Part shown: in pieces, positions 1 to 10,203 of the stretch
How the letters are laid out: each line of letters opens with the position of its first letter
How positions within the stretch are numbered: the first letter of the stretch is position 1
Assembly (NCBI GenBank): GCA_039621445.1
Contig: CP154956.1
Span: 78,922,474-78,986,473 of the forward strand
Length of the DNA stretch: 64,000 nt
Origin: Euglena gracilis
Taxonomy: Eukaryota > Euglenida > Euglenophyceae > Euglenales
Direction of reading: 5' to 3'
Program-made: the position numbers and the translations under genes
Notes under the pieces: generated by a model
Seen by the model: only the letters and a program-made list of their open reading frames with translations
Databases searched by the model: none
What the model was told of the DNA's origin: nothing

Positions 1-2351
1 TCCCCCCCATGGACACCCCGGACGACGAGCCCCCCGCTGTCCCCGCTGCCCCCGCCGTTGTGGCCGCCCCGGCCGCCGTGCCGGAGGCGCCGGCTGCCGT
101 GCCGCAGCCCGCCGCCGCCCCCGCGCCCGCGGCGGCGCCGGAGGAGCGCCCCAGCACACGGTGTGCGCAAACCGGGGGCAAGCATGCCGCAGCAGCGGGG
201 CTGAGGGTCGTGGATTCATTGATCCATTGGCGAGGGGTGGACCTTTCGTGCAACCGGACAAAGTTGGAAGGCATATATTTCTCCGAGGAAAATCACCACC
301 TCCGGGCATTTTTCTCCAGCTTGGCTCCAATTTTTTGAAGTACAATTTATGTTACATGGGTGCCGGTTTCACCTGTTTCCGATTGAATTCATTCAGGAAA
401 AGTGTGGTTTATTTCTTTGTTTTATTCGTGAGCAATGGTTCCTCAGACCACAAAGAATGTTTGCCTGTTTCGAAGTCTGTGATGTCTGAGGAGAGCATAT
501 CCAGAGCATTTGCGCTCTTGGGTTTGGCCTCAAAGAGCATTGATTCATGTGAGGTTCAAATTGTCACGTGTTTTTCTAAAATCCCTCCATTTTTTTTCAA
601 GTTTTTTTGCCCAAAGCATCCCATATTTTCCACAGGTTTTTTTGGCCAAGTCAATTTTTTCCGGGCTGAATTCGCCCAAAGCGACTTTTGAGCGAATTCA
701 ATCTGAAAAAATTGTAAGAATTGCCTCATTTAGCCCAACCCCCCAGTAACAGCCGTGGGTTTGAGTGAGTGGTTAGCATAGTCTCTGGACTCTGTGGGGG
801 ACAGTCCTCCTGGTCAGAGGCTGGGCCGAAAATATTTTTGAGGATTTTAAGCTCATTTACAGGCTTTTTGGGTGTCTGGGTTGGTGGTATATATCCTCAA
901 CACCTGTCCCACCCCCCTCCCCCCCCCCCGGGGTGACTGACTGGTTTTCTGGCCAAGAACCCCCCTGGGGGGGGGTGGCCCGAGAATGAAAAAGTGGCTG
1001 GCCTGGCACTGTGGTGCCAAAGGCGCCGGAAATCTTTGGAATTTTTTGAGATTTTTTGGCAATATTGCCAACATAAGCGCCCTGGTGGGAGTTTAACCCA
1101 AGCCCAAAACCCAGGTGGGGGAAATCGATATCACAATTTTCTTACAATTTCTGCAATTTGCGACAAATTTTGTCAATTTGGGACAAATGCAAAGAAAATG
1201 CCAAACAAGTGCACCCTTGCCTTGTGAACCATTGGAAAAATGACCGGAACTCACTGTAGCTTCCGTTTCCGGTTTGTGCAGACTGAGCGAGGAAAGGAAA
1301 AATTGTGGAAAATTGTGGTGTGTTGCTGCATCGGTGCAAGTTCTTGGTGTTCTATTGATTCTTTCTTGTCGAACAATGTGTTTTGGGTGATTAACCAAAA
1401 TTCACTCATGTGTGCAATTTCGAGGTTCTGCCAAATTTTGTTTTGGTTGCAATGCGCCATTTTTTTGGGGGGGAAATGCTTTTAGACGCCCGATTTTGGG
1501 GGGGGGGAGGCGCCGATGGGTGGGTGGGGGTTGGTGGGGTGTCGAAGGTACCAGGGGCCCGAAAACGACCATTTTCAAGGGGGAAGAAACTTGCTTCCTC
1601 GACAGCACGGCTGCATGGGAATCTCCGCAACCCCCCCATCACCACCCCCTCCTGTATTGAAAATTGACGTCGATTTTAAGGTCAATATTTTACCTCGGCA
1701 CCAAAGGAATTCTTCTTTGGGCGTTGCCATGGTGGGTGGGGTTTGACCCCCCACCACCTCCTGGGTGGGGGTCAACCCCCCCACCAGGCACAGACAAAAG
1801 GACCAAAGCCAACCCCCCCCCAGAGCACAATGCACCCCCCCCCCTGGGTTGGACAAAAGAAGCCCATTCATTTTTGACAAACAATTCAATCCAATTCAGT
1901 CCCGTTTTTTTTGCAGTCATTTGCAGACGTTGTAATTAGCCACACAAGGATCAGATGCAGGGATGTTTTTTTTTTTTTGCATTGCCCTCAATCATCCCCA
2001 GCTGTTGGTTTGTCAAAAATTATTCCCGCCATCATAGGGGTGGTGGATTCGACCTTGAGCGCAGCAAGCGGATTGCTGAGCAACTCTTGGCCAGCTGAGA
2101 AGGAAAGAAGGAGGTGTGTGAAGCCCTCTCCGATGTTCTTTTGTTGGATAATGATGGCAATTCACCACTTGTCAGTGCCATCAAAAGTTCATCAAGTTTG
2201 ATGTTTCCAGAATCCATCGCCCAAAAATATCTGGGGCAAGGAATGGCATGATGAAATGGACAAAGGATGGGATGCACAGGCCACTGAGGAGGGGATTTCT
2301 CGTGCATTTTTTTTTTTGGATCACACCAACGGTGGTTGCACAATTATATAT
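1..2351. other. Non-coding stretch, GC-rich edge then AT-rich spacer
   Basis: The first ~170 bases are GC-rich and read through as an Ala/Pro-rich peptide, which could be the end of an exon lying outside the window, but nothing else supports that. From ~200 on the sequence is AT-rich with many C and G runs, short palindromes and no conserved reading frame. I see no gene, RNA gene or mobile-element domain here. Confidence 0.5.
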
Positions 2352-2769
2352 TCATACATACATACATGCATACATATGTAAATATTTATACACACATACA
2401 TACGTACATTTATCCATCCATCCATACATCATACATACATACACATACATGCATACATGTGCATGCATGCATGCATACATACATACATGCACACATACAT
2501 ACATGCATACATACATACATGCATGCATGCATGCACACATACATACATACATACATACATGCGTGCATACATACATACATACATACATACATACATGCAT
2601 GCATGCATGCATGCATGCATGCATACATACATACATACATACATACATACATACATACATACATACATACATACATACATACATACATACATACATACAT
2701 ACATACATACATACATACATACATACATACATACATACATACATACATACATACATACATACATACATA
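2352..2769. repeat. (CATA)n tetranucleotide microsatellite with CATG variants
   Basis: About 420 bases of near-perfect CATA repeats. Blocks of CATG variants occupy the first half and the last ~140 bases are almost pure. All apparent reading frames here are repeat artefacts (His-Thr-Tyr-Ile or Met-Tyr-Val-Cys periodic peptides). Confidence 0.97.
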
Positions 2770-3360
2770 AGAATACGTCTGTATGTCTGTATATGTCTGT
2801 TTAGAACAGACCCTCCCAGGGGGACTCGGTGGGGGAGGCACAGCCGGTTTGCTGGGTAGGACCCGGCTGACATCAGGAATAAAACTGCAATCCGGCTGGG
2901 TTTAAAATTTGGTGTTTCGGCGTGCCTGGCTCCGGCTCAGCTTCTTTCAAAAATTTTGGCACAGAGCTTGCCCAACTTCATTTCAGCGCCTCCTCCCCCC
3001 CCGGTGGCACCTGCTGGCCGGGTGGCAGCACCGTCCATGCCGTCGCCCTGGATTGGGCCCTTCGGCTGGGTTGCAGCCCTCTTGTATATGGAATTTCCAG
3101 CTGTCTGGTAGTGGAGCATTTTGTTTCTGCAGTCGCCCCCCAAAAAAGCCCAAATGGCAAAATATGCAGAAAAATGCGGGTTTTCATTGTGTGTGTATGT
3201 ATGAATGTGTATGTATGTACTGGCCCTGGCTGTATGTTCTCCGCCCCCCCCCCCCGGAAGTCCCCCCCCCCATATTTTGGCAACTTCTCCGGTATTTGGA
3301 GCTTTCAAAAAGGTTGAAAGTCCCCCCCCCTCTGGAAGTGCCCAGGAGGTCACGCAAGGG

Positions 3361-3385
3361 GTTAGGGTTAGGGTTAGGGTTAGGG
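3361..3385 (+). repeat. Short interstitial TTAGGG tract (4 units)
   Basis: Four consecutive GTTAGGG/TTAGGG units. The tract matches the TTAGGG telomere repeat but is too short to mean a chromosome end. It could be an interstitial telomeric insertion left by double-strand-break repair, or chance. Confidence 0.6.
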
Positions 3386-3706
3386 CCTGCAGAGAGCATC
3401 TTTTTGGAATACCAGCACAGCTTCACCGCCTTCTTATGGCCCCCAGGTCAAGGATTTGGGCTATTTTTTGTTCCATTTGAACCATCATTGGCATGATGTT
3501 CTTTTGGGCCCTGCCTCCGGTTTGGGATCTTTTACCATCCTTTACCCTGTTTTTGTGTGTCTGTGTGTGTCTGTGTGTTTGATACACAGTTCAGCGATTG
3601 GGTCTTGGTCGAAGCCCAAGGATGAGGGAAGTGTACCGAAACAGGTGAAAGTCCCCCCCAGAATTTTCGGGGAAAAAACCTAGGGGAGAAATGTGCGGCC
3701 AGGGCC

Positions 3707-3734
3707 TCTGTGTGTGTGTGTGTGTGTGCGTGTC

Positions 3735-3792
<58 letters not shown>

Positions 3793-3795
3793 CGC

Positions 3796-3831
<36 letters not shown>

Positions 3832-3836
3832 GTTTG
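3707..3836. repeat. (TG)n dinucleotide microsatellite
   Basis: About 130 bases of TG repeat with a few C interruptions. The Cys-Val and Thr-His periodic frames across it are artefacts. Confidence 0.97.
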
Positions 3837-4935
3837 GCAGGGTGCAGCCTAATGCCCCCCCTGCCCCCCCCCCCCCCAGCCATTTCGTCCCGGGGTGGGG
3901 GTGAGGGGCCACCCAGGTCCCACTTTTGAGGAAGTCAGGGTTGGAAGGGATTCAGAGCTACAACCGCATATCTGTGGGTTCACCATTTTTGGGAATTTGG
4001 TTAAGTCTGGAAGTTGGGCCCCATTCCGGACCAAGTTAGGCAGAAATGCGCTCCGTGCCATTTATCTCCACCTGTCATTCTTCATCGTTTATCATTCAGT
4101 CATCGGCCATTTCCCTGTTTCTTTATTTGCATGTGTTTGCTTTTCAAATGTTGCAGGTGATGCAGACATCGCACATTTTTTGGCTTAACCTCAAGGTGGC
4201 AGCGAGACGTATAGAAGGTGTTCCTTGCTTGGCTCTCTTTTAAGGGCGTGGGAAGTCTTGGAACATCACAAAGCTGAAATAAACTCTCAGTCATCCAGGT
4301 TGTCTCCAGGCTCCAGGGGGGAGCTCTGGAAAGGCAGGGGAGGTAATGGCATCTTTGCGGAAATTGCATTTTTTGGAGTGGGCAGTGGGCTTTCCGGAGG
4401 ACGCTGGGCGATGCAGGGCGATACAAGATTTTTGGAGCCCGATGTTGCAGTTCCGATGCACGGAGATGCGGGCATTTTTTTGGCCATTTTGGCCACCTTT
4501 TGCTTTTTTTTGCCTCTTCTGGCCATTTGTAGCCAAAAAAGCCCATCATTAAAGGGTTACCAATTCCATGTTTCATTTTGACAATTCAAAACGTTCTGCT
4601 CGCTTCTTGATGGAAGGAGTCAAGGTCTCACACCGCTGTGTCTCCCCATATCACCCTATTGCCATTCAGCGTTCAGCATTGGCCTGACATTGTTTTGAGG
4701 GGTGTTTTTTTAGATTTAATTTGTTTTGCTCTGTGCGCATTTTCCTGGGCTCCAGGGATGGCGGCCTGGTTTTGGCTTTGGCGCGATATTTTTTGGGAAA
4801 CATCGCCAAACGGCCCAATCAGGGCGTCGCTTGAGAAAATTTGGCCCACCCCGGGCGGGGGGGGGGTCCACCCAGCCAGCAGCTTGTTCCACCCACTGTT
4901 GCCCCCCCCCATCGACATGGGCAGGGGGGGGGGAA

Positions 4936-5495
4936 TGCGTTTCGCATTTTTGCGCATTTTTTGCGCATTTTTGTCAATTTTTCAAAAATGCGCATTTTTT
5001 GCGCATTTTTTGCAATCCCCCCCCCCATTTTCTCACATTGTTTATTTTTTTGCGCATTTTTTTGCCCAATTTTGCACATTTTCAATTTTTGCGCCTTTTT
5101 TGCACATTTTTTGCCCAATTTTGCACATTTTCAATTTTTGCGTCTTTTTTGCGCATTTTTTGCCGAATTTTGCACATTTTCAATTTTTGCGGCTTTTTTG
5201 CGCCTTTTTTGCCCAATTTTGCACATTTTGCTATTTTTGCACATTTTCCACCTCACCGAATTTTGCCCACGTTCAACTGACCCATTTCTGTAACCAACGA
5301 ACCCATTTTCGCATTTTTTTTAGCCAAAATACCTTCATTTCAGCTCTTTTTGGTGATTTTGGTTTAATTTTGGGTTTACTGTTGGAAATTTGTCTAAGTC
5401 CTTTTTCCCTTAGGAATGTCATAAACTCAGCGCATTTTTTGCGCATTTTTTGCGCATTTTTGCTCTTTTTTGTGCATTTTTTTCCGAGGGCCGTC
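4936..5495. repeat. T-rich TTTTTTGCGCA repeat field
   Basis: The words TTTTTTGCGCA, TTTTTTGCCCAA and TTTTGCACA recur dozens of times. The apparent Phe-rich frame is a by-product of the repeat. Copies of the same words return at about 5430-5490 after a short gap. Confidence 0.85.
5052..5260 (+). repeat. 49-bp tandem repeat, about four units
   Basis: Within the T-rich field the word GCCCAATTTTGCACATTTT (one copy reads GCCGAA) restarts at 5064, 5113, 5162 and 5211, a constant period of 49 bases. Units differ by a few substitutions. The last unit degenerates near 5240. Confidence 0.85.
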
Positions 5496-5499
5496 CAGC

Positions 5500-6045
5500 G
5501 CATTTCCCCCCCCCTGCACCATGGTCAAGTTTTGAGTCAAAAAAATTTTTTTGCCCGATTGGCATTTTTGCTGTTTGGATTTTTGGTACTCGGGCCCGGA
5601 ACCAAATTTCCAGCCTCTGAGTTTGACCCCCCACCCTGTTTCATGACCGTTGTCGAGGGGGTGGGTTGGTGGGTTGGTTTCAGCAGTCCCGGGTGAAACC
5701 AGGGACGGAGGGACCTCACTTACGACACAAGAAGGCAAAATGGGACAGGACAGCCACCTCGTCCTCCTTCGAGGGAAACCGACAAGGAAGGAAGGGACAC
5801 CGAGGGCGAGGCACAAAGACCTTGTGAGGCCATGCCTTGCTTGCCGGCGGTGTTGTTTGGATTGTTTTTGTCCGCTGGGTTAGGAATTCCGGCTTAGTGC
5901 CGCCTCGCCAGAGTTGGCTGACGATGCTGCTCCGACTTGGCGACGTGTTGTTGGGACCGGAGGTATATTTTTGCCCTTCTTGACGCCGGCCGTACGGAGC
6001 GGTCGGCAGAAAGGGAAATAGCCCGGGGTGGTGAATCCCTTCGAC
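5500..6045. other. Spacer with a diverged copy of the DIRS terminal sequence
   Basis: No reading frame is convincing. From about 5835 to 5960 the sequence resembles 6125-6215 and 10080-10160 (TTGTTTG, CCGGAGTTGGC-like words and the CGACTTGGCGA word), so this may be an older diverged copy of the DIRS terminal repeat or the true outer end of that element. Confidence 0.4.
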
Positions 6046-6405
6046 CACTTTTGAAGGACTCCCGGGAAGTCTGACCGGGGAGGAAGTGACCATGAGGGCG
6101 GAGCACAAGATGGAGGTGAGATCCTGCTTTGTGTGCCGGCTGTCTTGTTGTTTGTGTTGTTTTTTGGCGGGGTGCTTCTTACTGCGACTTCGGTGCCGGA
6201 GTTGGCGATGATGTGCTCTCCGACACCGACTTGGCGAAGGTGAACCGCAGGGGTTCCACGGCCTGTGTGTAGGGGCGTTTTTGCCCCCCCCTGGAGGAGG
6301 ATGCTGTCCTTTTCCGGGTGGGTTGGGTGGGCTCAGCCCCCTCTTGTGCTCCGCCCTCATGGTCACTTCCTCCCTGGTCAGACTTCCCGGGAGTACTCGA
6401 CCTTT
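6046..6405. repeat. Inverted repeat arms (6046-6112 / 6345-6405) with ~230-bp loop
   Basis: The words ACTCCCGGGAAGTCTGACC and GAGGAAGTGACCATGAGGG in the left arm reappear as reverse complements in the right arm. The loop contains 6117-6208, a direct repeat of 10073-10162. Inverted and split repeats near the end are a hallmark of DIRS-like elements, so this is probably the element's terminal repeat/internal complementary region. Confidence 0.7.
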
Positions 6406-6452
6406 CGGGCTTCGCACACTCTGGGGGTGAGACTTTGAGCACGACCCCCTTT

Positions 6453-7472
6453 TCAATTTTTTTCGTTGCGGAATCCACCTCCCCCAATCGTAAATAATGG
6501 GCTGAAAAGGCTGTGTTCACACACCTCCTCGCTGGACAATCCCATTTTTTTGTACATCAAAACTCCTGCCCCCCTGGTGCTGTGGGCTTTCCAGTGGGAA
6601 ATTGGAATGCCAAAAGTTTCCAGCAACTCCTTTGTCAAAGAGTTGATTCTGTTGGATGTCAAGGGTTTTTTGCCATCCAAACTCCACAACAAAGGGGCAC
6701 CCTGGGGGATGAAAGATGTTCTTTTCACATATTCTCTCATCAAAATGATATGGACTCAAAGATGGCAGTGAATCAACCTTCAACACCTGCTCCCACTTTG
6801 GTGAAGGCCAACCCTTTCTCCTTACCAAAATGAAAATCTTTCCCCCCACCACTGAAAGGGTCCTTTGTGTTCTTGCCAGGTCCACCCCCCTGTGAAGAGC
6901 CAAAAGTCTGAAGGACAGAATGTTTCTCCACCTCAGCTCAATAAGGGACATGTCAGAAACCCTTTCAGTGCTCTGCATTTTTCTCAAAATGGGTAATGGG
7001 TCCCAAAAGGCAGCATACCTCTCCATTCCTTTTTCACTTTTGTTAGTAAAGGGTGAAATCGAATGGACTCCAACAGGGAGGCACACACACATCGAGCATC
7101 AGCCTGTGAAAGTTTGTGTAGGTCCAACAGGGCAGTGGCCAGCTCCATCCTGGAGACTTGCAAGGGCTCCAATCCTTTCTGTTGCAAAATAACAAACAGT
7201 TTTCTGAATGCACTGTCATAACGCTTCAGGGGTCCCAAAGTGCTCAGGACATTTTCAATGTCTTGATGTGGCACTTTTTGCTGTTCCAAAAGGAACCTGA
7301 TACCACTGTGCAAGCCAGGGGCCACTTTGGCCTTGGCATTGATTGCCCCCAACAATTCTTGAACATTCCCTCCCTGGGGGGTATGACCAACATTCTTGTC
7401 CCTGGTTTTGACATTTTGATTAATAGGGGCCACCATGGACTCGAAACCCACATGGGTGTCACCAAAAGGCAT
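6453..7472 (-). pseudogene. DIRS tyrosine recombinase, frameshifted
   Basis: This would be the integrating enzyme, cutting and joining a circular DNA copy through a tyrosine nucleophile. The first part (7472-6984) looks like the helical core-binding domain, with conserved hydrophobic spacing. The catalytic part continues in another frame and holds LRWRNILSFRLLALHRG, probably around the first catalytic Arg, and finally KAHSTRGA, a good match to the HxxR box. The terminal Tyr is not recognisable after LSSEEVCE. At least two frame changes are needed to read through, so it is not functional. Its position at the 3' end of the element fits DIRS. Confidence 0.75.
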
Positions 7473-7843
7473 TTCACCTGCTTGTTAAATCTCAGTCTGA
7501 TGAGCCAAGAAAAAATCACTTTCCAGGGGGGGTTGGCGTAAACATCTCGGACTGAAGACAGATCGCATTTCAATGCATCCACCAGAGAAGCCTGGTGGTG
7601 GGGCCATCTGGCCACAAACCTTTGGAATTTTGCATTTCCTGGGTATGCAAACATGTCTATGTCTGGAGCAATGTCGGTTCTGAAAAACTGCAGAATTTGG
7701 GTGAACAGGTTTGGGCACAGGGTATAATCCCCCCTGTCCTGATCCCACCTTGTGAGTGGGTCTGCCAACATTTCTGCTGAAGGAACCCACTGGACCTGCA
7801 GTTGAACTTGGTTTTCCAAACACCAATGAAATAAAGGTTCCAA
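7244..7843 (-). pseudogene. RNase H end plus Dam-like methyltransferase domain (DIRS)
   Basis: Residues ~18-32 (QWVPSAEMLADPLTR) are the end of the DIRS RNase H domain. Residues ~62-130 form the methyltransferase-like domain known from DIRS elements: DMFAYPGNAKF, a DAL motif and the DVYANPPW box (about 100-107), the counterpart of the (D/N)PPY catalytic motif of N6-adenine methyltransferases. The role of this domain in DIRS elements is not established. The frame leaves real coding sequence near 7480, and the tyrosine recombinase starts in a different frame just there. Confidence 0.75.
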
Positions 7844-7866
7844 AATCTGGATCTTGAAATGAAAAT

Positions 7867-7897
7867 CTAAGTTATCTCACTTGGTGAGATAACTTAG
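7867..7897. repeat. Perfect 14-bp fold-back palindrome
   Basis: The arm CTAAGTTATCTCAC is followed by a TTG loop and its exact reverse complement. Read on the minus strand it falls just after the RNase H words VDNQVALSYLTK and creates an immediate stop, while the protein resumes right after it. It therefore looks like a local templated inverted duplication that inactivated the gene. Confidence 0.9.
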
Positions 7898-8341
7898 TGC
7901 CACTTGATTGTCCACGTTTAACAGCACAGTTTCCCCAGGCTGGGCAAAGGCTTTTACTGTCTGTACTACTGCCATCAGCTCTTTCACATTTATATGTAAA
8001 CAATTTTTCTCTCCCCAAAATTCTTGGATGGTTTGCTTTTGGGAGGAGTCCACCCCCCCCCATGCCCATGTGGAGGAGTCTGAATGGAGCACCCTTTTTG
8101 CCTGTTGTAGGAAAGGTCTGCCCAGGCCTGGTTGCAGGTATGCCTTTAGGACTTCGATTTCCCCCTTCAGACTTTTTGGTATGTCGATGCAAAAATCCAA
8201 GCCCTTTTCCTGATGCAGCTGGCTGAACTTTAAGAGCTCCTTGGTTACCAATCTCAGAAATGGCAGAGCAGGGAGGTAACTTCTGATTTGTCCCAGAATG
8301 CTGGAAATCTTTCTGCCACTCAGTTTCTGGGCCAGAACCAC
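7898..8341 (-). pseudogene. DIRS RNase H domain
   Basis: The frame has the DIRS-type RNase H motifs in order: LHSDSSTWAWGGV (first Asp), HINVKELMAVV (catalytic Glu in a helix) and LNVDNQVALSYL (Asp). The domain would degrade the RNA strand during reverse transcription. It follows the RT domain in a partly overlapping frame and is cut short by the fold-back palindrome at 7867-7897. Confidence 0.8.
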
Positions 8342-8700
8342 TTTACCCAGTTCCTTTCTGATGGTTTATAATTTGTGGGGGGCACGTCCAGCTGACCTTT
8401 TTCCAGATCGATGAGGAATCCCAAATGTTGCAGCTTTTGGGTGGGAGTAAACATAGAATTTTTCTCACTGACTCTGAACCCAGCCTCTCCCAATGTGTTC
8501 AGCATTGTCAACAAATGCTTTTCCACCGAATTTTCTGTTGAACGAAACAGAATGCTGTCGTCCAAATAGACGAACACCTGCAATCCCTTTGATCGCCACA
8601 GTTTTAGCAGGACTTTCTTTAGGGACATGAACAATTTTGGTAGGGTGCTTAGGCCAAAACAGGCCCCCTGAAACTCCCACTGGTTTGGTCCCAACCCTGG
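8320..8700 (-). pseudogene. DIRS reverse transcriptase, palm and thumb part
   Basis: Minus-strand frame with EFQGACFGLSTLPKLF (RT motif B region), FVYLDDSILF (catalytic YLDD box) and a downstream KLQHLGFLIDL, which matches the RT thumb-connection of DIRS and gypsy elements. The N-terminal half of the same domain is missing on this strand; it lies in the adjacent block on the opposite strand. Confidence 0.85.
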
Positions 8701-8925
8701 TTTGTGTTGTCCAAACCAGAAGGGAAGGGGGTCAAGCATCGACTTATCACTGATTGTCAAGATCGAAATCAATTTTGCTGTCCAGAAAAGTTCACTTTGG
8801 AAAGCATGTCCACCATTTTCCCCACTCTGAAAAAAGGTGACTGGGCAGTCAAACTAGATTGAAAGATGCCTACTTTCATCTGGGTCTGGAGAAAGATTTC
8901 AAAAAAATTGTCAGAAATCAGGTAC
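8690..8925 (+). pseudogene. Inverted fragment of the DIRS RT (fingers/palm)
   Basis: Translating the plus strand from 8701 gives FVLSKPEGKGVKHRLITDC, then KFTLESMSTIFPTLKKGDW and, after a one-base deletion at about 8860, KDAYFHLGLEKDF. These are RT motifs 1, 2 and A of a DIRS enzyme, exactly the part missing from the minus-strand RT. Both flanks encode the element on the minus strand, so this block has been flipped in place. A TGA interrupts the first frame at the frameshift (the expected DLKDA is spoiled). Confidence 0.85.
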
Positions 8926-9925
8926 TAGGTGGGCAGTGTCTGTCGCCATTTCCAATTTTTTGGTTGCCCCACTTTCTTGGTACTCCCTCAGTATTTCTGA
9001 GGCCAGGCTGATTTCCTGCTCTGACTTTTGCTGCTGTCTTTTTGACAGAAACTGGGGTAGAGGGTGGTCTGGCTGCACACCATTTTGAATTAGTGATACT
9101 ACCCACTGGCTTGCATTTTTCTGCCACCATGGCAGACATTTTCTCAGTCTCTGAAACATTGGAACCCCCAGCCACGCTTTTTCTCTGAAATCCAACCCTT
9201 GAAGGATGCCTTTCTCCCATTCCTCTGGGGGGCAGGTTGGTGTGGGCCAGGTCCCTGGTTCCAGGAGCCTTTGCCAGACTGGTGATGGCCTCAGGGCAGG
9301 GGTCAGCAGGGGGATTACCTCCTCCTTGGAGCTCAGCTTGGGGGTCTCTCCCCCACTCCATCTTGGTTCTGACTTGCCCATCATGGTCACCTGGGGCCTG
9401 TAAGCCCTGACTCGCTCTGTGCTTGGCTTTGTTGGTTTCACCCCCTCTTGGGGTCTTTGATGCTTCAGGCCTTCCACTTGCCTTTTCTGAGGAAAAGGGT
9501 GGAGAGAGAGAGGATTCCAGAGGCGATTCAGACCCTTTGGACCACCCTGGTCTCCACTGGCTGCCATATCCCTTTCCTCTCCCAGACTTGAATTGGCTAC
9601 TATAGTCTTTGCCTTTGCCAAACTTGAACTTAAATCCTTTGTTCCCTGTGGGAATGAGAAAATGAGACATAGAATGTCTGGAGAAGGCTGGTGCCAAGCA
9701 TGCTTGATTCAGAGCCCATTGGGCTTTGTCAACTGCCAAATCTTCTTTGAGTAACAGCCCGTTGTTTGTACTTGGGATTGCCCCTGGAATGCTGCACTTC
9801 TTCCTCTCCTTCGGCAGCGTCTGCTCTAGCCTTGCTACAGCAAAAAACAGTTGTTGTGCCAATATTTGATAATCTGCTTCCACAATGCCATACAGGCATG
9901 CCACCATCCTCTCCAGGTGCAACAT
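8911..9925 (-). pseudogene. DIRS gag-like ORF running into the RT N-terminus
   Basis: A helical stretch (MVACLYGIVEADYQILAQQL) is followed by a Gly/Lys/Ser-rich basic region (GKGKDYSSQFKSGRGKGYGS), as in DIRS ORF1 proteins that bind element RNA. In a second frame the C-terminal end reads EQEISLASEILREYQESGA, typical of the segment just before RT. A frameshift near 9100-9200 separates the two. The start is assigned to the first Met of the conserved helix and is uncertain. Confidence 0.6.
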
Positions 9926-10043
9926 CTTTTGCTGCCGTGCACCACCGCCCTTCACATTGGGGGGGGGGGGCTTGGTCGACCCCGCACAAGTCAAACCCCG
10001 GGCTTGGCCTTCTCCCCCACCAAAAACCCACCCCTTTTCCTGA

Positions 10044-10162
10044 CCATTCGGGCTTCGCACACTCTGGGGGTGAGATCCTGCTTTGCATGCCGGCTGTCTT
10101 GTTGTTTGTGTTGTTCTTTGGCGGGGTGCTTCTTACTGCTTTTTGGTGCCGGAGTTGGCGGA
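10044..10162 (+). repeat. DIRS terminal repeat, right copy
   Basis: Bases 10046-10079 match 6404-6435 (TTCGGGCTTCGCACACTCTG...) and 10073-10162 match 6117-6208 (GGCTGTCTTGTTGTTTGTG...), both in the same orientation. On the right the two parts are contiguous; on the left they are separated and in the other order. That arrangement is expected for the split terminal repeats of tyrosine-recombinase elements. Confidence 0.75.
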
Positions 10163-10203
10163 TATTAACGTACGCATAGAAATTGACATCCGAGGATGAA
10201 GCC

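Larger units (their letters stand above)
2770..4935. other. Non-coding spacer with scattered simple repeats
   Basis: No conserved coding frame is visible. The stretch holds runs of C and G, a short telomere-like tract and a TG microsatellite, which are listed separately. Confidence 0.5.
6046..10165 (-). mobile_element. Decayed DIRS-type (tyrosine recombinase) retrotransposon
   Basis: On the minus strand the order is gag-like ORF (from ~9925), reverse transcriptase, RNase H, a Dam-like methyltransferase domain and a tyrosine recombinase (to ~6453). This set is diagnostic of DIRS-order elements, which move through a circular DNA intermediate and use a tyrosine recombinase instead of an integrase. 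No integrase or aspartic protease is present. The coding part is broken by frameshifts, a fold-back palindrome at 7867-7897 and an inverted block at ~8690-8925, so it is dead. Repeats shared between 6046-6435 and 10044-10162 are probably its termini, but I could not define exact ends. Confidence 0.85.

Noticed and set aside
9-338. Ala/Pro-rich ORF at the left edge
   Set aside because: Low-complexity composition over ~45 codons, then AT-rich non-coding sequence; no splice donor or motif to support an exon.
755-830. tRNA-Gln-like words (GTGGTTAGCA, CTCTGGACTCTG)
   Set aside because: No acceptor-stem pairing, no B box and four extra bases in the D-arm region; at best a fragment of a tRNA-derived SINE.
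2248-2873. Periodic His-Thr-Tyr-Ile or Met-Tyr-Val-Cys proteins
   Set aside because: Translation of the CATA microsatellite.
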